DNA of 64,000 nt, from the NCBI RefSeq assembly GCF_900103325.1, contig NZ_FMXM01000008.1:1-64000 (forward strand), read 5' to 3'. The position numbers were made by a program, and so were the translations under genes. The notes below the pieces were generated by a model. That model ran no database searches. It saw nothing but the letters and a program-made list of their open reading frames with translations, and had not been told where the DNA came from. Positions 1 to 9,808 of this stretch are shown here, piece after piece. This DNA comes from Mesorhizobium qingshengii. GTDB lineage: Bacteria > Pseudomonadota > Alphaproteobacteria > Rhizobiales > Rhizobiaceae. Each line of letters begins with the position of its first letter. Position 1 is the stretch's first letter.

Positions 1-836
1 CCCTTTTCGGTCTTCTTCACCGGCGCCGCCGCATTGATCTGCGTGCGCAGCGCCAAGAGCGCATCGAGCTCGCAGTCGAGCGTCAGGTAGAAATGCGGGA
101 TGGTGGTCTTGGCCTCGACCAGGCGGCGCGCGATGGTCTTGCGCATATTGTCATGCGGAACGAGCTCGTAGGAACCTTGCTCGAACAGTTTCAGCACCTG
201 ATCGTCCGACATCGCCCTTACCGGCGCGGCAGGCGCGGCGGCCGGAGCGCCAGTGGGCGCGGCCTTCGCACCAGGCTTGGCGCCGCCGGCTATCGCCGCG
301 TCGACATCGGCCTTTACCACCCGGCCATGCGGGCCGGTGCCGGATATACTAGCGAGGGCAAGGCCGGCCTCACGGGCCAGACGGCGAGCCAAAGGTGTAG
401 CGCGCGCAACAGATGGCGATTGGCCGATCTCCCCCCTCGTGGGGGAGATGCCCGGCAGGGCAGAGGGGGGCGTGACAGAGTACGACGTTGGCGGGGCAGC
501 GCCCCCCTCTGTCGGCCTCGCCGACATCTCCCCCACGAGGGGGGAGATTGGCGCTTTGTCCTGCTTTGCCGCGGCAGCATCAGCCCCATAAGCCTCATCG
601 TCGGCATAGATCCATGCAACCGGTGCTCCGACCGGAATATCGACGCCCTCCTTGCCGGTGACGTTACGCAGAACGCCGCTGGCCGGCGCGTCGATCTCCA
701 TCGCCGCCTTGTCGGTCTCGATCTCGAACAGCACATCGCCCTTCTTGACCCAGGCGCCTTCCTCGGCAAACCAGCGCGAGATCTGTCCGGTCGCCATGTC
801 CATGTCGACCTTGGGAAGAATGACTTCGGTCGGCAT
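1..836 (-). CDS. Dihydrolipoamide acyltransferase (E2) of a 2-oxoacid dehydrogenase complex, partial
   Basis: E2 subunit carrying the lipoyl arm that shuttles the acyl group made by the E1 subunits encoded just upstream. The N-terminal lipoyl domain has the lipoylated-lysine motif ETDKAAMEI near residues 41-49. A peripheral-subunit-binding domain follows at about residues 143-178, and the acyltransferase domain begins with IPHFYLTLDCELDALLALR before the gene runs off the window. The ATG at 836 lies 3 bases after the E1-beta stop. The linker between lipoyl and binding domains (about residues 96-138) is a translated palindromic repeat, giving peptide ISPLVGEMSARPTEGG. Known for the family: E2 forms the complex core. 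Substrate (pyruvate, acetoin or branched-chain) cannot be fixed from sequence. Confidence 0.93.
   Translation of the reverse strand, partial: MPTEVILPKVDMDMATGQISRWFAEEGAWVKKGDVLFEIETDKAAMEIDAPASGVLRNVTGKEGVDIPVGAPVAWIYADDEAYGADAAAAKQDKAPISPLVGEMSARPTEGGAAPPTSYSVTPPSALPGISPTRGEIGQSPSVARATPLARRLAREAGLALASISGTGPHGRVVKADVDAAIAGGAKPGAKAAPTGAPAAAPAAPVRAMSDDQVLKLFEQGSYELVPHDNMRKTIARRLVEAKTTIPHFYLTLDCELDALLALRTQINAAAPVKKTEK
424..553. repeat. RIME-like palindromic repeat inserted in-frame in the E2 gene
   Basis: Two perfectly complementary 24-base arms lie at 427-450 and 525-548. Each arm is itself a near-palindrome around a CCCC..GGGG core. The flanking bases (GGGCAGAGGGGGGCG and its complement near 499-514) extend the pairing. 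The length of about 130 bases, the GAGGGGGGAGAT arm motif and the internal secondary palindromes match the mosaic palindromic repeats (RIME type) normally found between genes in Rhizobiales. Here the element keeps the E2 reading frame open. Confidence 0.85.
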
Positions 837-839
837 CGC

Positions 840-1837
840 TCAGCGAACCCCTTTCACGAGCTCGCGCGCGGCGGCAATGATGTCGGGAACCTGCGGCACC
901 GTCGCCTTCTCCAGTTCGGGATTGTAGGGGATCGGCGTTTCGGCGCCGCCCAGCCGCACGATCGGCGCGTCGAGGTAATCGAACGCTTCGCTCTCGGCGA
1001 TCATGGCGCTGACCTCGGCGCCGATGCCCAGCGTCTTGACCGCCTCGTAGACACACATCAGTCGCGAGGTCTTCTTGACGCTGTCGATGACGGTCTGCTT
1101 GTCCATCGGCCGGATGGTCCTGAGATCGACGACTTCGATGTCGATGCCTTCGGCCTCGAGGGCCGCAGCGGCTTCGAGCGCCTTGTGCACCATGATCGAG
1201 GTGGCGACGATGGTGAGATCCCGGCCCTCGCGACGAATGTCGGCCTTGCCGATCGGCACCGTGTAGTAGCCTTCCGGCACCGGGCCCTTCATCTTGTAGA
1301 GCAGCTTGTGCTCGAAGATCATCACCGGATCAGGATCGGCGACCGCCGCCAAAAGCATGCCCTTGGCATCATGGGGCGTCGCCGGCTGGATGACCTTGAG
1401 CCCGGGCACATGGCCGAGCCAGGCCTCGAGGCTCTGGCTGTGCTGGGCCGCCGCCCCGGTACCGGAGCCGGCGGGAAAACGCATCACCACCGGAACCGAA
1501 ACCTCGCCGCCCAGCATGAAGCGCATCTTCGCCGCCTGGTTGACGATCTGCTCCATGGCGAGCGTGGCGAAATCGGAAAACTGGAATTCGAAGATCGGCC
1601 GCATGCCGGTGACGGCAGCACCCACCGCGACGCCGGCGCCGCCCAGCTCCGAAATCGGCGTATCGATCACCCGCTCGGTGCCATAACGCTCGACCAGATC
1701 GCCGGTCACCTGGAAGGCGCCGCCATAGACGCCGATATCCTCGCCCATCAGGAAGACGCGTTCATCCATGTCCATGGCGATCGCCATGGCTTCCTGGATC
1801 GCCTGGGCGTAACTCAGTTCACGCACCATCGCGTCCA

Positions 1838-1838
<1 letters not shown>
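840..1838 (-). CDS. 2-oxoacid (pyruvate/acetoin-type) dehydrogenase E1 component, beta subunit
   Basis: Pairs with the alpha subunit to form the thiamine-diphosphate-dependent E1 that decarboxylates a 2-oxoacid (or cleaves acetoin) and passes the acyl group to E2. The 332-residue length, the N-terminal block [20 protein letters not shown] with GEDIG, and the C-terminal block with [16 protein letters not shown] are typical of the PdhB/AcoB/BkdB family. The ATG at 1838 shares one base with the TGA of E1-alpha (TGATG), so the two are translationally coupled. A TTG three bases earlier is possible but unnecessary. Confidence 0.95.
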
Positions 1839-2866
<1,028 letters not shown>

Positions 2867-2868
2867 GA

Positions 2869-4197
2869 TCACGCTCCCACGGTACCGTAGACGAGTTTGT
2901 CCTGGCGGGCGCGCAGTTCGGCGATCTTGGAGCCCGCCGCCGGGGCGGCGTTCGCATAGGTGATGAGTTCGCCCTTCTTGATCGGCGCGGTCACCGAGCC
3001 GCCTTGCAGCAGGCCGCAGGGAATGGCTTTGGCGGCACGCGCCTCCGGCGCTGTCATGATCCAGGCGCGGTAGCAATATTCGCCGATCGCATCGAGCTTC
3101 TCGCCGGGCTTCATGTCCTTCTTGGCCACGGCGCAGACTTCGGCCACGGGCTTCGCCAGCGGCACCATGTCGGCCTTGCCGTAGAGCACGACGCGGGCGC
3201 AGGTCAGCGGCACTTCGAGCGAGGTCAGATGATAGGGACGGTGGAAGGTGAAGTACGGGCCCTTGCCCATCTTCAGATCTTCCATGCGCTCCGAGATACG
3301 CGGATGCGACATGTCGGCGACGACGAACACGCCGGGCGCCACACCCTTGCCGATCGAGTAGTCGACGACGCCGACCCTCGACAGCACGCCGCCATCCTTC
3401 TGCGGCACCAGGACCTTGGACAATTCGCCAAGCGTCGCCGCCGGGCCGTGCATGCCGGCCTTGTCGGGAACCAGCCCGGTAGCATTGGCGATCGCCGCCA
3501 TCTCGACCATGGTCTTCGACCCGTCGACGAATTCGACTAGCATGCGCACGTTCATATGCCGCCGCTTCGCTTCCTCTTCATAGTCGGGCGGCGTGGCATC
3601 GACGTTGAGCGGATTGTTCTTGCCCTTGCCGGCGGCGACGATCGGATGGCCCATCGCCGAAACGAACTCGATCAGTTCCATGCAGGAGGACGGCTCGTCG
3701 CCCGCACCCAGCGAATAGGTGACGCCAAGCCGGTCGGCCTCGCTCTTCAGATAGGCGCCGATGGTGACGTCGGCCTCGACATTCATCATCACCAGATGCT
3801 TGCCATGCTCCATGGCGCGCAGGCCGATCTCGGCGCCGACGGCGGGGACGCCGGTGGCGTCGATCACCACATCGATGAGGTCGTTGCCGATGACCAGACT
3901 GGCATCGTTGGTTACCGCAATCTTGCCGGCCTCCATCGCCGCCGTCATCGCCGAAGCGTTCGACACCTCCCGCGCATGACCGATTTCCTGGAAGGCGATA
4001 TCCACCGCCTTGCTGGCGGCGGGAAGGTTGAGCTCGGAGATGGCGCCGATCTCGATGCCGGACATATGGGCGACGCGGGTGACGATATCGGTCCCCATCT
4101 CGCCGGAGCCGATCAGGCCGATGCGGATGGGCTTGCCCGACTTGGCGCGATCATCGAGATCACGGGCAAGGCCCGTCAACGAAACATTGGAAGCCAT
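2869..4197 (-). CDS. NAD(P)-dependent oxidoreductase, homoserine-dehydrogenase-like with C-terminal SAF domain
   Basis: The N-terminal Rossmann fold has the dinucleotide motif GLIGSGEMG near residue 28. The middle region resembles homoserine dehydrogenase-type oxidoreductases (ATGVPAVGAEIG; LGAGDEPSSCMELIEF). The C-terminal 70 residues look like a SAF domain (AKKDMKPGEKLDAIGEY, ending in KKGELITYANA). The likely start is ATG 4197, with GGAGG about 9 bases upstream; ATG 4206 sits too close to that ribosome site. It is first in the operon with E1/E2, so it may act on the same small carbon substrate, perhaps making the 2-oxo or acetoin-like compound E1 uses. The exact reaction is unknown. Confidence 0.85.
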   Translation of the reverse strand: MASNVSLTGLARDLDDRAKSGKPIRIGLIGSGEMGTDIVTRVAHMSGIEIGAISELNLPAASKAVDIAFQEIGHAREVSNASAMTAAMEAGKIAVTNDASLVIGNDLIDVVIDATGVPAVGAEIGLRAMEHGKHLVMMNVEADVTIGAYLKSEADRLGVTYSLGAGDEPSSCMELIEFVSAMGHPIVAAGKGKNNPLNVDATPPDYEEEAKRRHMNVRMLVEFVDGSKTMVEMAAIANATGLVPDKAGMHGPAATLGELSKVLVPQKDGGVLSRVGVVDYSIGKGVAPGVFVVADMSHPRISERMEDLKMGKGPYFTFHRPYHLTSLEVPLTCARVVLYGKADMVPLAKPVAEVCAVAKKDMKPGEKLDAIGEYCYRAWIMTAPEARAAKAIPCGLLQGGSVTAPIKKGELITYANAAPAAGSKIAELRARQDKLVYGTVGA

Positions 4198-4239
4198 ACC
4201 GCTCATTCCTCCCACATTGCAGGCTGTTCAATTGCTTGA

Positions 4240-4269
4240 CGGGTATTGAACATCTGTATTTCTGTCAAG
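4240..4269 (-). promoter_or_regulatory. Possible promoter of the oxidoreductase-E1-E2 operon
   Basis: On the minus strand TTGACA (4268-4263) is followed after 17 bases by TACCCG (4245-4240). The -35 is perfect and the -10 poor. The arms CTTGAC (4235-4240) and GTCAAG (4264-4269) form an inverted repeat across the site. A weak call, based on position about 50 bases before the operon start. Confidence 0.35.
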
Positions 4270-4456
4270 ACTAATGTCCAATTTGCATGCGTTTAGGGCA
4301 CTTTCAAGCAGCCCGGTCCGGGGGCGAAAAAAGTGGCTGGGGGAGCCTGATCTCGCGCAGCCCATCGGTTCGCTGGGGAAGCACGCGGCCCTGACATGAA
4401 GGCGTTTGAACGCCGCCATTCCTGGCAGGGACAGCCGGAGCTTGTTCGCTGGACGG

Positions 4457-4603
4457 TCAGTGCGTAAAGGCGGCGCCGATTGGGAAATCGTGGAAATGCA
4501 CGACCACGCCATCCGCGTCGATGAAGATCACGTCATAGGCGGGCGGCTCGTGACTCACAAAGCGTGGCCTTTCAGGCGCCGCCGGATCGCGTCTTACGCG
4601 CAA
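4457..4603 (-). CDS. Small protein or gene remnant of unknown function
   Basis: The otherwise empty stretch between the TetR gene and the E1/E2 operon contains a short open frame of 48 residues from a TTG at 4603. Its second half reads like genuine protein: FVSHEPPAYDVIFIDADG then VVVHFHDFPIGAAFTH, with G/C-rich third codon positions. No good ribosome site was seen and the frame closes just upstream (TGA near 4626), so it may be the 3' remnant of a decayed gene. The rest of 4216-4624 shows only the operon promoter. Confidence 0.3.
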   Translation of the reverse strand: MRVRRDPAAPERPRFVSHEPPAYDVIFIDADGVVVHFHDFPIGAAFTH

Positions 4604-4624
4604 TGGGCCGCCGTCAGGAGCGCT

Positions 4625-5179
4625 TCAGGGAAGCACGGGCGACATCGAGCCGGCGATTTCCAGCAAGGACGATACGAGCAACTGGCGTTCGTCTTTCGAC
4701 AGCACATCCGAATCGAAGAGGTTCATGCTGCGCAACCCCTCGATGGCGACATAGCAGACCAGCAGCGACTTGAGGTCCGGCGTCTCTCCCTTCAGCCGCT
4801 CGAACAGCTGCCGCTTGAATGTCTTTATCGGTGTCATGAAATCGGGATCCTCGGCGATCGCCGAAAAGATCCACGATGCGGACGGTTGCGTTTCCTCGCA
4901 GTCATTGGCCGACAGCCTGATATAGACGGCGAGCGGGTTTTCGCCCCTGTCGTTGGTGCGGGCGGATTCGAGCGCCTGCTCGAACTCGCGCAGATACTCC
5001 TCGACCAACCCCTGCATCAATTTGGCCTTGGTCGGAAAATTGTAGAGGAGGCCGCCTTTCGATACGCCGGCGCGGCTGGCGACTGCCTCCAGCGACAGGC
5101 TGCCGGGCCCTGTTTCCCGGGCAACATCGGCCGCCGCGGCAAGAATTTTCTCGCGCGAATTCGATCTTCGGACTCTCAT
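4625..5179 (-). CDS. TetR/AcrR family transcriptional repressor of the adjacent RND efflux operon
   Basis: 184 residues. The N-terminal helix-turn-helix region reads REKILAAAADVARETG then LEAVASRAGVSKGGLLYNFP, typical of TetR. The C-terminal ligand domain is variable. The start is chosen at ATG 5179 because GGAGG lies 5 bases upstream; ATG 5191 and a TTG at 5215 are in frame but lack this. It is divergent from the efflux adaptor gene, and a perfect 14-base palindrome (5217-5230) sits in the shared promoter. That is the usual arrangement for an autoregulated, drug-sensing repressor. Confidence 0.93.
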   Translation of the reverse strand: MRVRRSNSREKILAAAADVARETGPGSLSLEAVASRAGVSKGGLLYNFPTKAKLMQGLVEEYLREFEQALESARTNDRGENPLAVYIRLSANDCEETQPSASWIFSAIAEDPDFMTPIKTFKRQLFERLKGETPDLKSLLVCYVAIEGLRSMNLFDSDVLSKDERQLLVSSLLEIAGSMSPVLP

Positions 5180-5208
5180 GGCGCCTCCCATCGCAAGCTT
5201 AGGCCCAA

Positions 5209-5237
5209 TTGACAAGACCGTCCAGACGGTACAGTAA
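5209..5237 (+). promoter_or_regulatory. Efflux operon promoter with embedded TetR operator
   Basis: TTGACA at 5209-5214 serves as -35. A weak -10 follows (CAGTAA at 5232-5237 after 17 bases, or TACAGT at 5230-5235). The perfect palindrome ACCGTC-CA-GACGGT at 5217-5230 occupies the spacer, so a bound repressor would block RNA polymerase in both directions. Assignment to the neighbouring TetR protein is inference from position. Confidence 0.7.
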
Positions 5238-5324
5238 GGCCGCCGTTATTTGAAATCGGGATCCGCAGTCGATATGTGTCCCGATGTCCGCGCTTCGCGC
5301 CGGATTTCGACCGAGGGGACTTCC

Positions 5325-6665
5325 TTGTTTAAGCGCATACTCCGTATCTTTCTCATCGTTCTGGTCCTGGCCGTGCTCATCGTCGTGGTCGGCGGCATCG
5401 TCGGCTTCAACTTCCTGCGCGACAACGGCATCAAGCAGTATTTCGCCTCGATGAAACCGCCGGCGGCGACCGTGTCGACGACGATCGCCAAGCCGTCAAG
5501 CTGGACGCCGGGCGTCGAGGCGATCGGTACGGTCAAGGCGGTGCGCGGTGTCGACCTGACGGTTGAGACCACCGGCATCGTCAAGGACATCCTTTTCCAT
5601 GCCAACCAGAAGGTGGCGGCCAACGCGATCCTGCTGCAGCTTGACGACGCCGTCGAGCGCGCCGATCTCGACGCACAGAAGGCGCAGGCCGCGCTCGATC
5701 AGACATCGCTGGCCCGCGCCATCGAACTGACCAAGCGTGGCGTCGGTTCCGACAGCACGCTGGACACCGCGCGCGCGGCGGCCTCGGCCTCGGCGTCTCA
5801 GGTCACAAAGCTGCAGGCGGTGCTCGACCAGAAGCTGTTGACGGCGCCTTTCGGCGGCACGGTGGGCATTCCGAAGATCGACATCGGCCAGTATCTGGCG
5901 CCCGGCACCGCCGTGGTGACACTGCAGGATCTCGACACGATGCGGGTCGATTTCTCGGTCCCCGAACAACAGCTGCCGCTGCTCAAGATCGGCCAGACGG
6001 TTCGATTGGGCCTCGGCGGTGGGGATATGCCGTTTGCCGGCGCCATTCGCGGCATCGACCCGAAAATCGACGCGACCAGCCGGCTGGTGAATGTCAGGGC
6101 GGAAGTCGCCAATCCTGACGGCAAGCTGACCCCTGGTCAGTTCGTGCAGGTGCGTGTCGAGCTGCCCGAAGAGCAGAACGTGCTGACGCTGCCGCAGACG
6201 GCACTGACCACGAGCCTCTATGGCGACTACATATTCGTGGTGCAGCCGGCAAAGCCAGCCGACGCGCCGCCTGCGCAGGCAGCCAAGCCGGAAGAAAAGC
6301 CTGCCGCGCCGGCCGCCGACAAATCGGCGGACACCAAGCCAGCAGATACAAAGCCGGCCGACGCCATGAAACCGGCGGCCGATGCCGCGAAGCCTGCCGC
6401 CGACGCGGCCAAGCCCGCCGACAAGGCGGCAGCCGAAGCGGCCAAGCCGGCGGCGGAAGGTGAGAAGCCTGCCCTGGTGCTTTCGCAGGTATTCGTCAAG
6501 CCGGGGCGCCGCAATGAAGGCATGGTCGAGATCATCGAGGGACTGAAGGCTGGCGACGAGGTCGTCACCGCCGGGCAGAACCGTCTCTTCAATGGCATGT
6601 CCGTCGCCGTCGACAACACCATCGACCCGACCAAATCGGCGAACAAGCAGGCCGACCAGCAATGA
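5325..6665 (+). CDS. RND efflux system periplasmic adaptor (membrane fusion) protein
   Basis: Links an inner-membrane RND pump to an outer-membrane channel. The N-terminal anchor ILRIFLIVLVLAVLIVVVGG is followed by barrel-sandwich, hairpin and beta-barrel segments; LTAPFGGTVGIPKIDIGQYL and the TPGQFVQV block are diagnostic. The start is probably TTG 5325 with GAGGGGA 5 bases upstream; ATG 5274 and TTG 5250 are in-frame alternatives. An unusual 70-residue Ala/Lys/Pro/Asp-rich tract (coded at about 6245-6470, repeats such as KPAADAA) interrupts the membrane-proximal domain before LVLSQVFVKPGRRN. The gene overlaps the pump gene by 4 bases (ATGA). Confidence 0.93.
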   Translation: MFKRILRIFLIVLVLAVLIVVVGGIVGFNFLRDNGIKQYFASMKPPAATVSTTIAKPSSWTPGVEAIGTVKAVRGVDLTVETTGIVKDILFHANQKVAANAILLQLDDAVERADLDAQKAQAALDQTSLARAIELTKRGVGSDSTLDTARAAASASASQVTKLQAVLDQKLLTAPFGGTVGIPKIDIGQYLAPGTAVVTLQDLDTMRVDFSVPEQQLPLLKIGQTVRLGLGGGDMPFAGAIRGIDPKIDATSRLVNVRAEVANPDGKLTPGQFVQVRVELPEEQNVLTLPQTALTTSLYGDYIFVVQPAKPADAPPAQAAKPEEKPAAPAADKSADTKPADTKPADAMKPAADAAKPAADAAKPADKAAAEAAKPAAEGEKPALVLSQVFVKPGRRNEGMVEIIEGLKAGDEVVTAGQNRLFNGMSVAVDNTIDPTKSANKQADQQ

Positions 6666-9600
6666 GCTTTTCCGATCTCTTCATTCGCCGGCCTGTCCTG
6701 TCGACGGTCCTTGCCTGCATGATCCTGCTCCTGGGTTTCCAGGGCATCTTCAACCTGTCGATCCGGCAGTATCCGAAGGTTGACGAAACGGCGATCACCA
6801 TCACGACGGCCTATCCGGGCGCCAGCGCCGACCTGATCCAGGGCTTCATTTCCGCCCCGATCGCGCGCGCCGTCGCCTCGACCGAGAACATCGACTACGT
6901 CACCTCGTCTAGCCGACCCTCCTCCAGCACCGTGACGGTGCAGATGAAACTCGGCTCCAACCCGGACGTCGCGCTCACCGAAGTGCTGTCCAAGGTCCAG
7001 GGCGTACGCGGCACCTTGCCGGACGCCTCCAAGGACCCGGTCATCGTCAAGGGCACCGGCCAGCAGTTCGCGATGATGTACATCTCGATGCAGAATCCGA
7101 ACATGACGAAGGAGCAGCTAACCGAGTATATCGAACGCGTCATCAGGCCACGCATGTCGACGGTCGAAGGCGTCGCCGACGTGCAGATCTTCGGCGCGCA
7201 GGAATACTCGATGCGTCTCTGGATCGATCCGGTCAAGCTTGCCGCGCGGGGCGTGACGGCATCGGACGTGCTGACGGCGATCAACAATTCCAACTTCCTC
7301 TCCGCGCCCGGCAACACCCAGAACGAGTATGTCGTCTCCTCGATCACCGTCCGCTCGACGCTGCAGACGCCGGAGGCGTTCGCCGAGCTGCCGCTGCGCT
7401 CGACCGACGGCAATGTGGTGCGCCTTCGCGACGTGGCTCGCGTCGAACTCGCCGCAGCGAACACCGACACCAGGGTCAGCTTCAACGGCAAGCCCGGTAC
7501 CTTCCTCGCCATCTTCCCGACCCCGGCAGCAAATCCGCTGACCACGGCGGCAGCGCTCACCAAGCTCGTGCCGCAGATTCAGGAGACGCTGCCGAAAGGC
7601 ATGACGATCGAGGTCGTCTACGATGCGACCGGGCAGATCAGCGCCTCGATCGAAGAAGTGTTCAAGACCATCGCCGAAGCGGTTGCCATCGTCGTCGTCG
7701 TCATCCTGCTCTTCCTTGGCTCTTTCCGATCGGTGATGATGCCGATCATCACCATCCCGCTGTCGCTGATCGGCGTCTGCTTCCTTTTGTTTGCGGTCGG
7801 TTATTCGATCAACCTTCTGTCCCTGCTGGCCATGGTGCTGGCGATCGGCCTTGTCGTCGACGACGCCATCGTGGTTGTGGAGAACATCCATCGCCATATG
7901 GAGGAAGACCACATGTCGCCTATGCAGGCGGCATTCAGCGGCATGCGCGAAATCGCGTCGGCCATCGTCGCCATGACGATGACGCTGGCTGCGGTGTTCG
8001 CGCCGCTGGCCTTCACCGGCGGCCTGACCGGCGCGCTGTTCCGCGAATTCGCGGTCACACTCGCCGGCTCGGTGGTGCTATCGGGCGTCATCGCCATCAC
8101 CATTACCCCGATGATGTCGGCACGCCTCCTGAAGGCCGGCACGCCCGGCCGCTTCCAGCGCATTGTCGACGGCACCTTCGCACGGGTCGAGCATGTCTAT
8201 GAGCGGGCCGTCACCGGCTCGCTGAACTATCGTCCGTTGACCCTGATCATCGTGCTTGCGCTTGTCGGCGTCACTGGCTTCATGTTCACCAAGACCTCGA
8301 CCGAACTGGCGCCGGAAGAAGACCAGGGCTTTCTGCTCTCGATCGTGACAGCGCCGCGCTATGCGACGTCCGATTACACCGAGACATACGTCAACCAGAT
8401 TCTCGGTTTGGTGAAGGATATTCCTGAGACGCGGGCGCAATTCTCGGCCGTCGCCTTCGGGGGTCAGACAAACAGCGCTTTCGTTGGCTTTGCCTTCAAG
8501 GACTGGGCGGAGCGCAAGCGCAATTCGAAGGAACTGCAGGCCGACATAACGGCTCGTATCGCCAAGGTGGCGGGTGTCCAGGCCTTCGTCTTTGCGCCGC
8601 CGACGCTGCCGGGCTCCGGTGGCGGCCTGCCCATTGCGATGGTGGTGCGTTCGACCGGCGATGCCTCCGAAGTCTACGAGGCGGCCGAGCAGATCAAGAA
8701 CAAGGCGCAGGCCTCCGGCCGCTTCATCGTCGTGCAGAATTCGATGGCCTATGACGCGCCGCAGGTGACGGTAACCATCGACCGTGACCGCGCCGCGGCG
8801 CTGAACCTGCCGATAGCCGATATCGGGCGGACGCTGACGTTGCTGGTCGGCGGCGCCGAAGTGGCGCAGTTCGACCGCGACTCCAACAGCTACGACATCA
8901 TCCCGCAGGTGCCACAGGAGTTCCGCGACAATCCCGAAAAGCTGGGCCAATACTTCGTGCGCAGCGTGACGGGCGAGATGGTGCCGCTGTCGGCGGTGGT
9001 GAAGATTTCGACCAATGCGTCGCCGGCCGCGATCGAGCAGTTCAACCAGCTGAATTCGGCGACGATTTCCGCGCTTCCGCTGCCCGGTGTCACCACCGGC
9101 GATGGATTGAAAGCCCTCGAGGACATCGCCAGGGAGAGCCTGCCCGACACCTTCTTCATCGACTACTCCGGCCAGTCCCGGCAGGAGAAAGAACAGGGCA
9201 ACACCATCCTGATCGCCTTTGCCGCCGCCGTTCTCGTCATCTACCTGGTGCTGGCGGCGCAGTTCGAAAGCTTCCGCGACCCGCTGATCATCATGATGGC
9301 GGTGCCACTGTCCATCTTCGGCGCGATCGTGCCGCTCAATCTGGGTCTGGGCACGCTCAACATCTATACGCAGGTCGGCCTGATCACGCTTATCGGCCTG
9401 ATCACCAAGCACGGCATCCTGCTGGTCGAGTTCGCCAACCAGCAGCGTGAAATCCATGGCATGCGGCGGCGCGACGCCATCATCGCCTCGGCCAAGGTGC
9501 GCCTGCGGCCGATCCTGATGACGACGGCCGCGATGGCGCTTGGCGTGGTGCCGCTGATCGTTTCCAGTGGCGCGGGTGCCGCAGCCCGCTATTCGATGGG

Positions 9601-9745
9601 CCTGGTCATCTTCACCGGCATCCTGGTCGGCACCATATTCACGCTCTTCGTCGTGCCCATGTTCTACACTTTCATCGCCAGCAAGGACCTGCCTCATCTG
9701 GCCGAGAAGCCGGATCCCAAGCTGATGCCGGCACTGCCGAACTAG
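6662..9745 (+). CDS. RND family efflux transporter permease (AcrB/MexB-like, proton-driven)
   Basis: 1027 residues, the normal length for hydrophobe/amphiphile RND pumps. It has the N-terminal membrane helix (SDLFIRRPVLSTVLACMILL), two large periplasmic loops and two blocks of transmembrane helices. The proton-relay aspartate pair lies in helix 4 (AIGLVVDDAIVVVENI, near residue 400). The second helix block carries GLITKHGILLVEF. Start ATG 6662 overlaps the adaptor stop. No outer-membrane channel gene follows, so the pump probably uses a TolC-like protein encoded elsewhere. The substrate is unknown. Confidence 0.96.
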   Translation: MSFSDLFIRRPVLSTVLACMILLLGFQGIFNLSIRQYPKVDETAITITTAYPGASADLIQGFISAPIARAVASTENIDYVTSSSRPSSSTVTVQMKLGSNPDVALTEVLSKVQGVRGTLPDASKDPVIVKGTGQQFAMMYISMQNPNMTKEQLTEYIERVIRPRMSTVEGVADVQIFGAQEYSMRLWIDPVKLAARGVTASDVLTAINNSNFLSAPGNTQNEYVVSSITVRSTLQTPEAFAELPLRSTDGNVVRLRDVARVELAAANTDTRVSFNGKPGTFLAIFPTPAANPLTTAAALTKLVPQIQETLPKGMTIEVVYDATGQISASIEEVFKTIAEAVAIVVVVILLFLGSFRSVMMPIITIPLSLIGVCFLLFAVGYSINLLSLLAMVLAIGLVVDDAIVVVENIHRHMEEDHMSPMQAAFSGMREIASAIVAMTMTLAAVFAPLAFTGGLTGALFREFAVTLAGSVVLSGVIAITITPMMSARLLKAGTPGRFQRIVDGTFARVEHVYERAVTGSLNYRPLTLIIVLALVGVTGFMFTKTSTELAPEEDQGFLLSIVTAPRYATSDYTETYVNQILGLVKDIPETRAQFSAVAFGGQTNSAFVGFAFKDWAERKRNSKELQADITARIAKVAGVQAFVFAPPTLPGSGGGLPIAMVVRSTGDASEVYEAAEQIKNKAQASGRFIVVQNSMAYDAPQVTVTIDRDRAAALNLPIADIGRTLTLLVGGAEVAQFDRDSNSYDIIPQVPQEFRDNPEKLGQYFVRSVTGEMVPLSAVVKISTNASPAAIEQFNQLNSATISALPLPGVTTGDGLKALEDIARESLPDTFFIDYSGQSRQEKEQGNTILIAFAAAVLVIYLVLAAQFESFRDPLIIMMAVPLSIFGAIVPLNLGLGTLNIYTQVGLITLIGLITKHGILLVEFANQQREIHGMRRRDAIIASAKVRLRPILMTTAAMALGVVPLIVSSGAGAAARYSMGLVIFTGILVGTIFTLFVVPMFYTFIASKDLPHLAEKPDPKLMPALPN

Positions 9746-9755
9746 GACCAATCTC

Positions 9756-9790
9756 AGGAAAAGTGTGTAGCGGTTTTTCCGCCCGGAATT
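9756..9790. repeat. Short intergenic repeat unit (GGAAAAGTGTG...CGGTTTTTCCG type)
   Basis: The stretch with AGGAAAAGTGTGTAGCGG followed by TTTTTCCGCCC resembles a short palindromic unit I recognise from Mesorhizobium and Rhizobium intergenic regions. It folds as GGAAAA...TTTTCC. Family membership is from memory and only one copy is in the window. Confidence 0.45.
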
Positions 9791-9808
9791 GCGCAAAGGA
9801 CAGACGAT

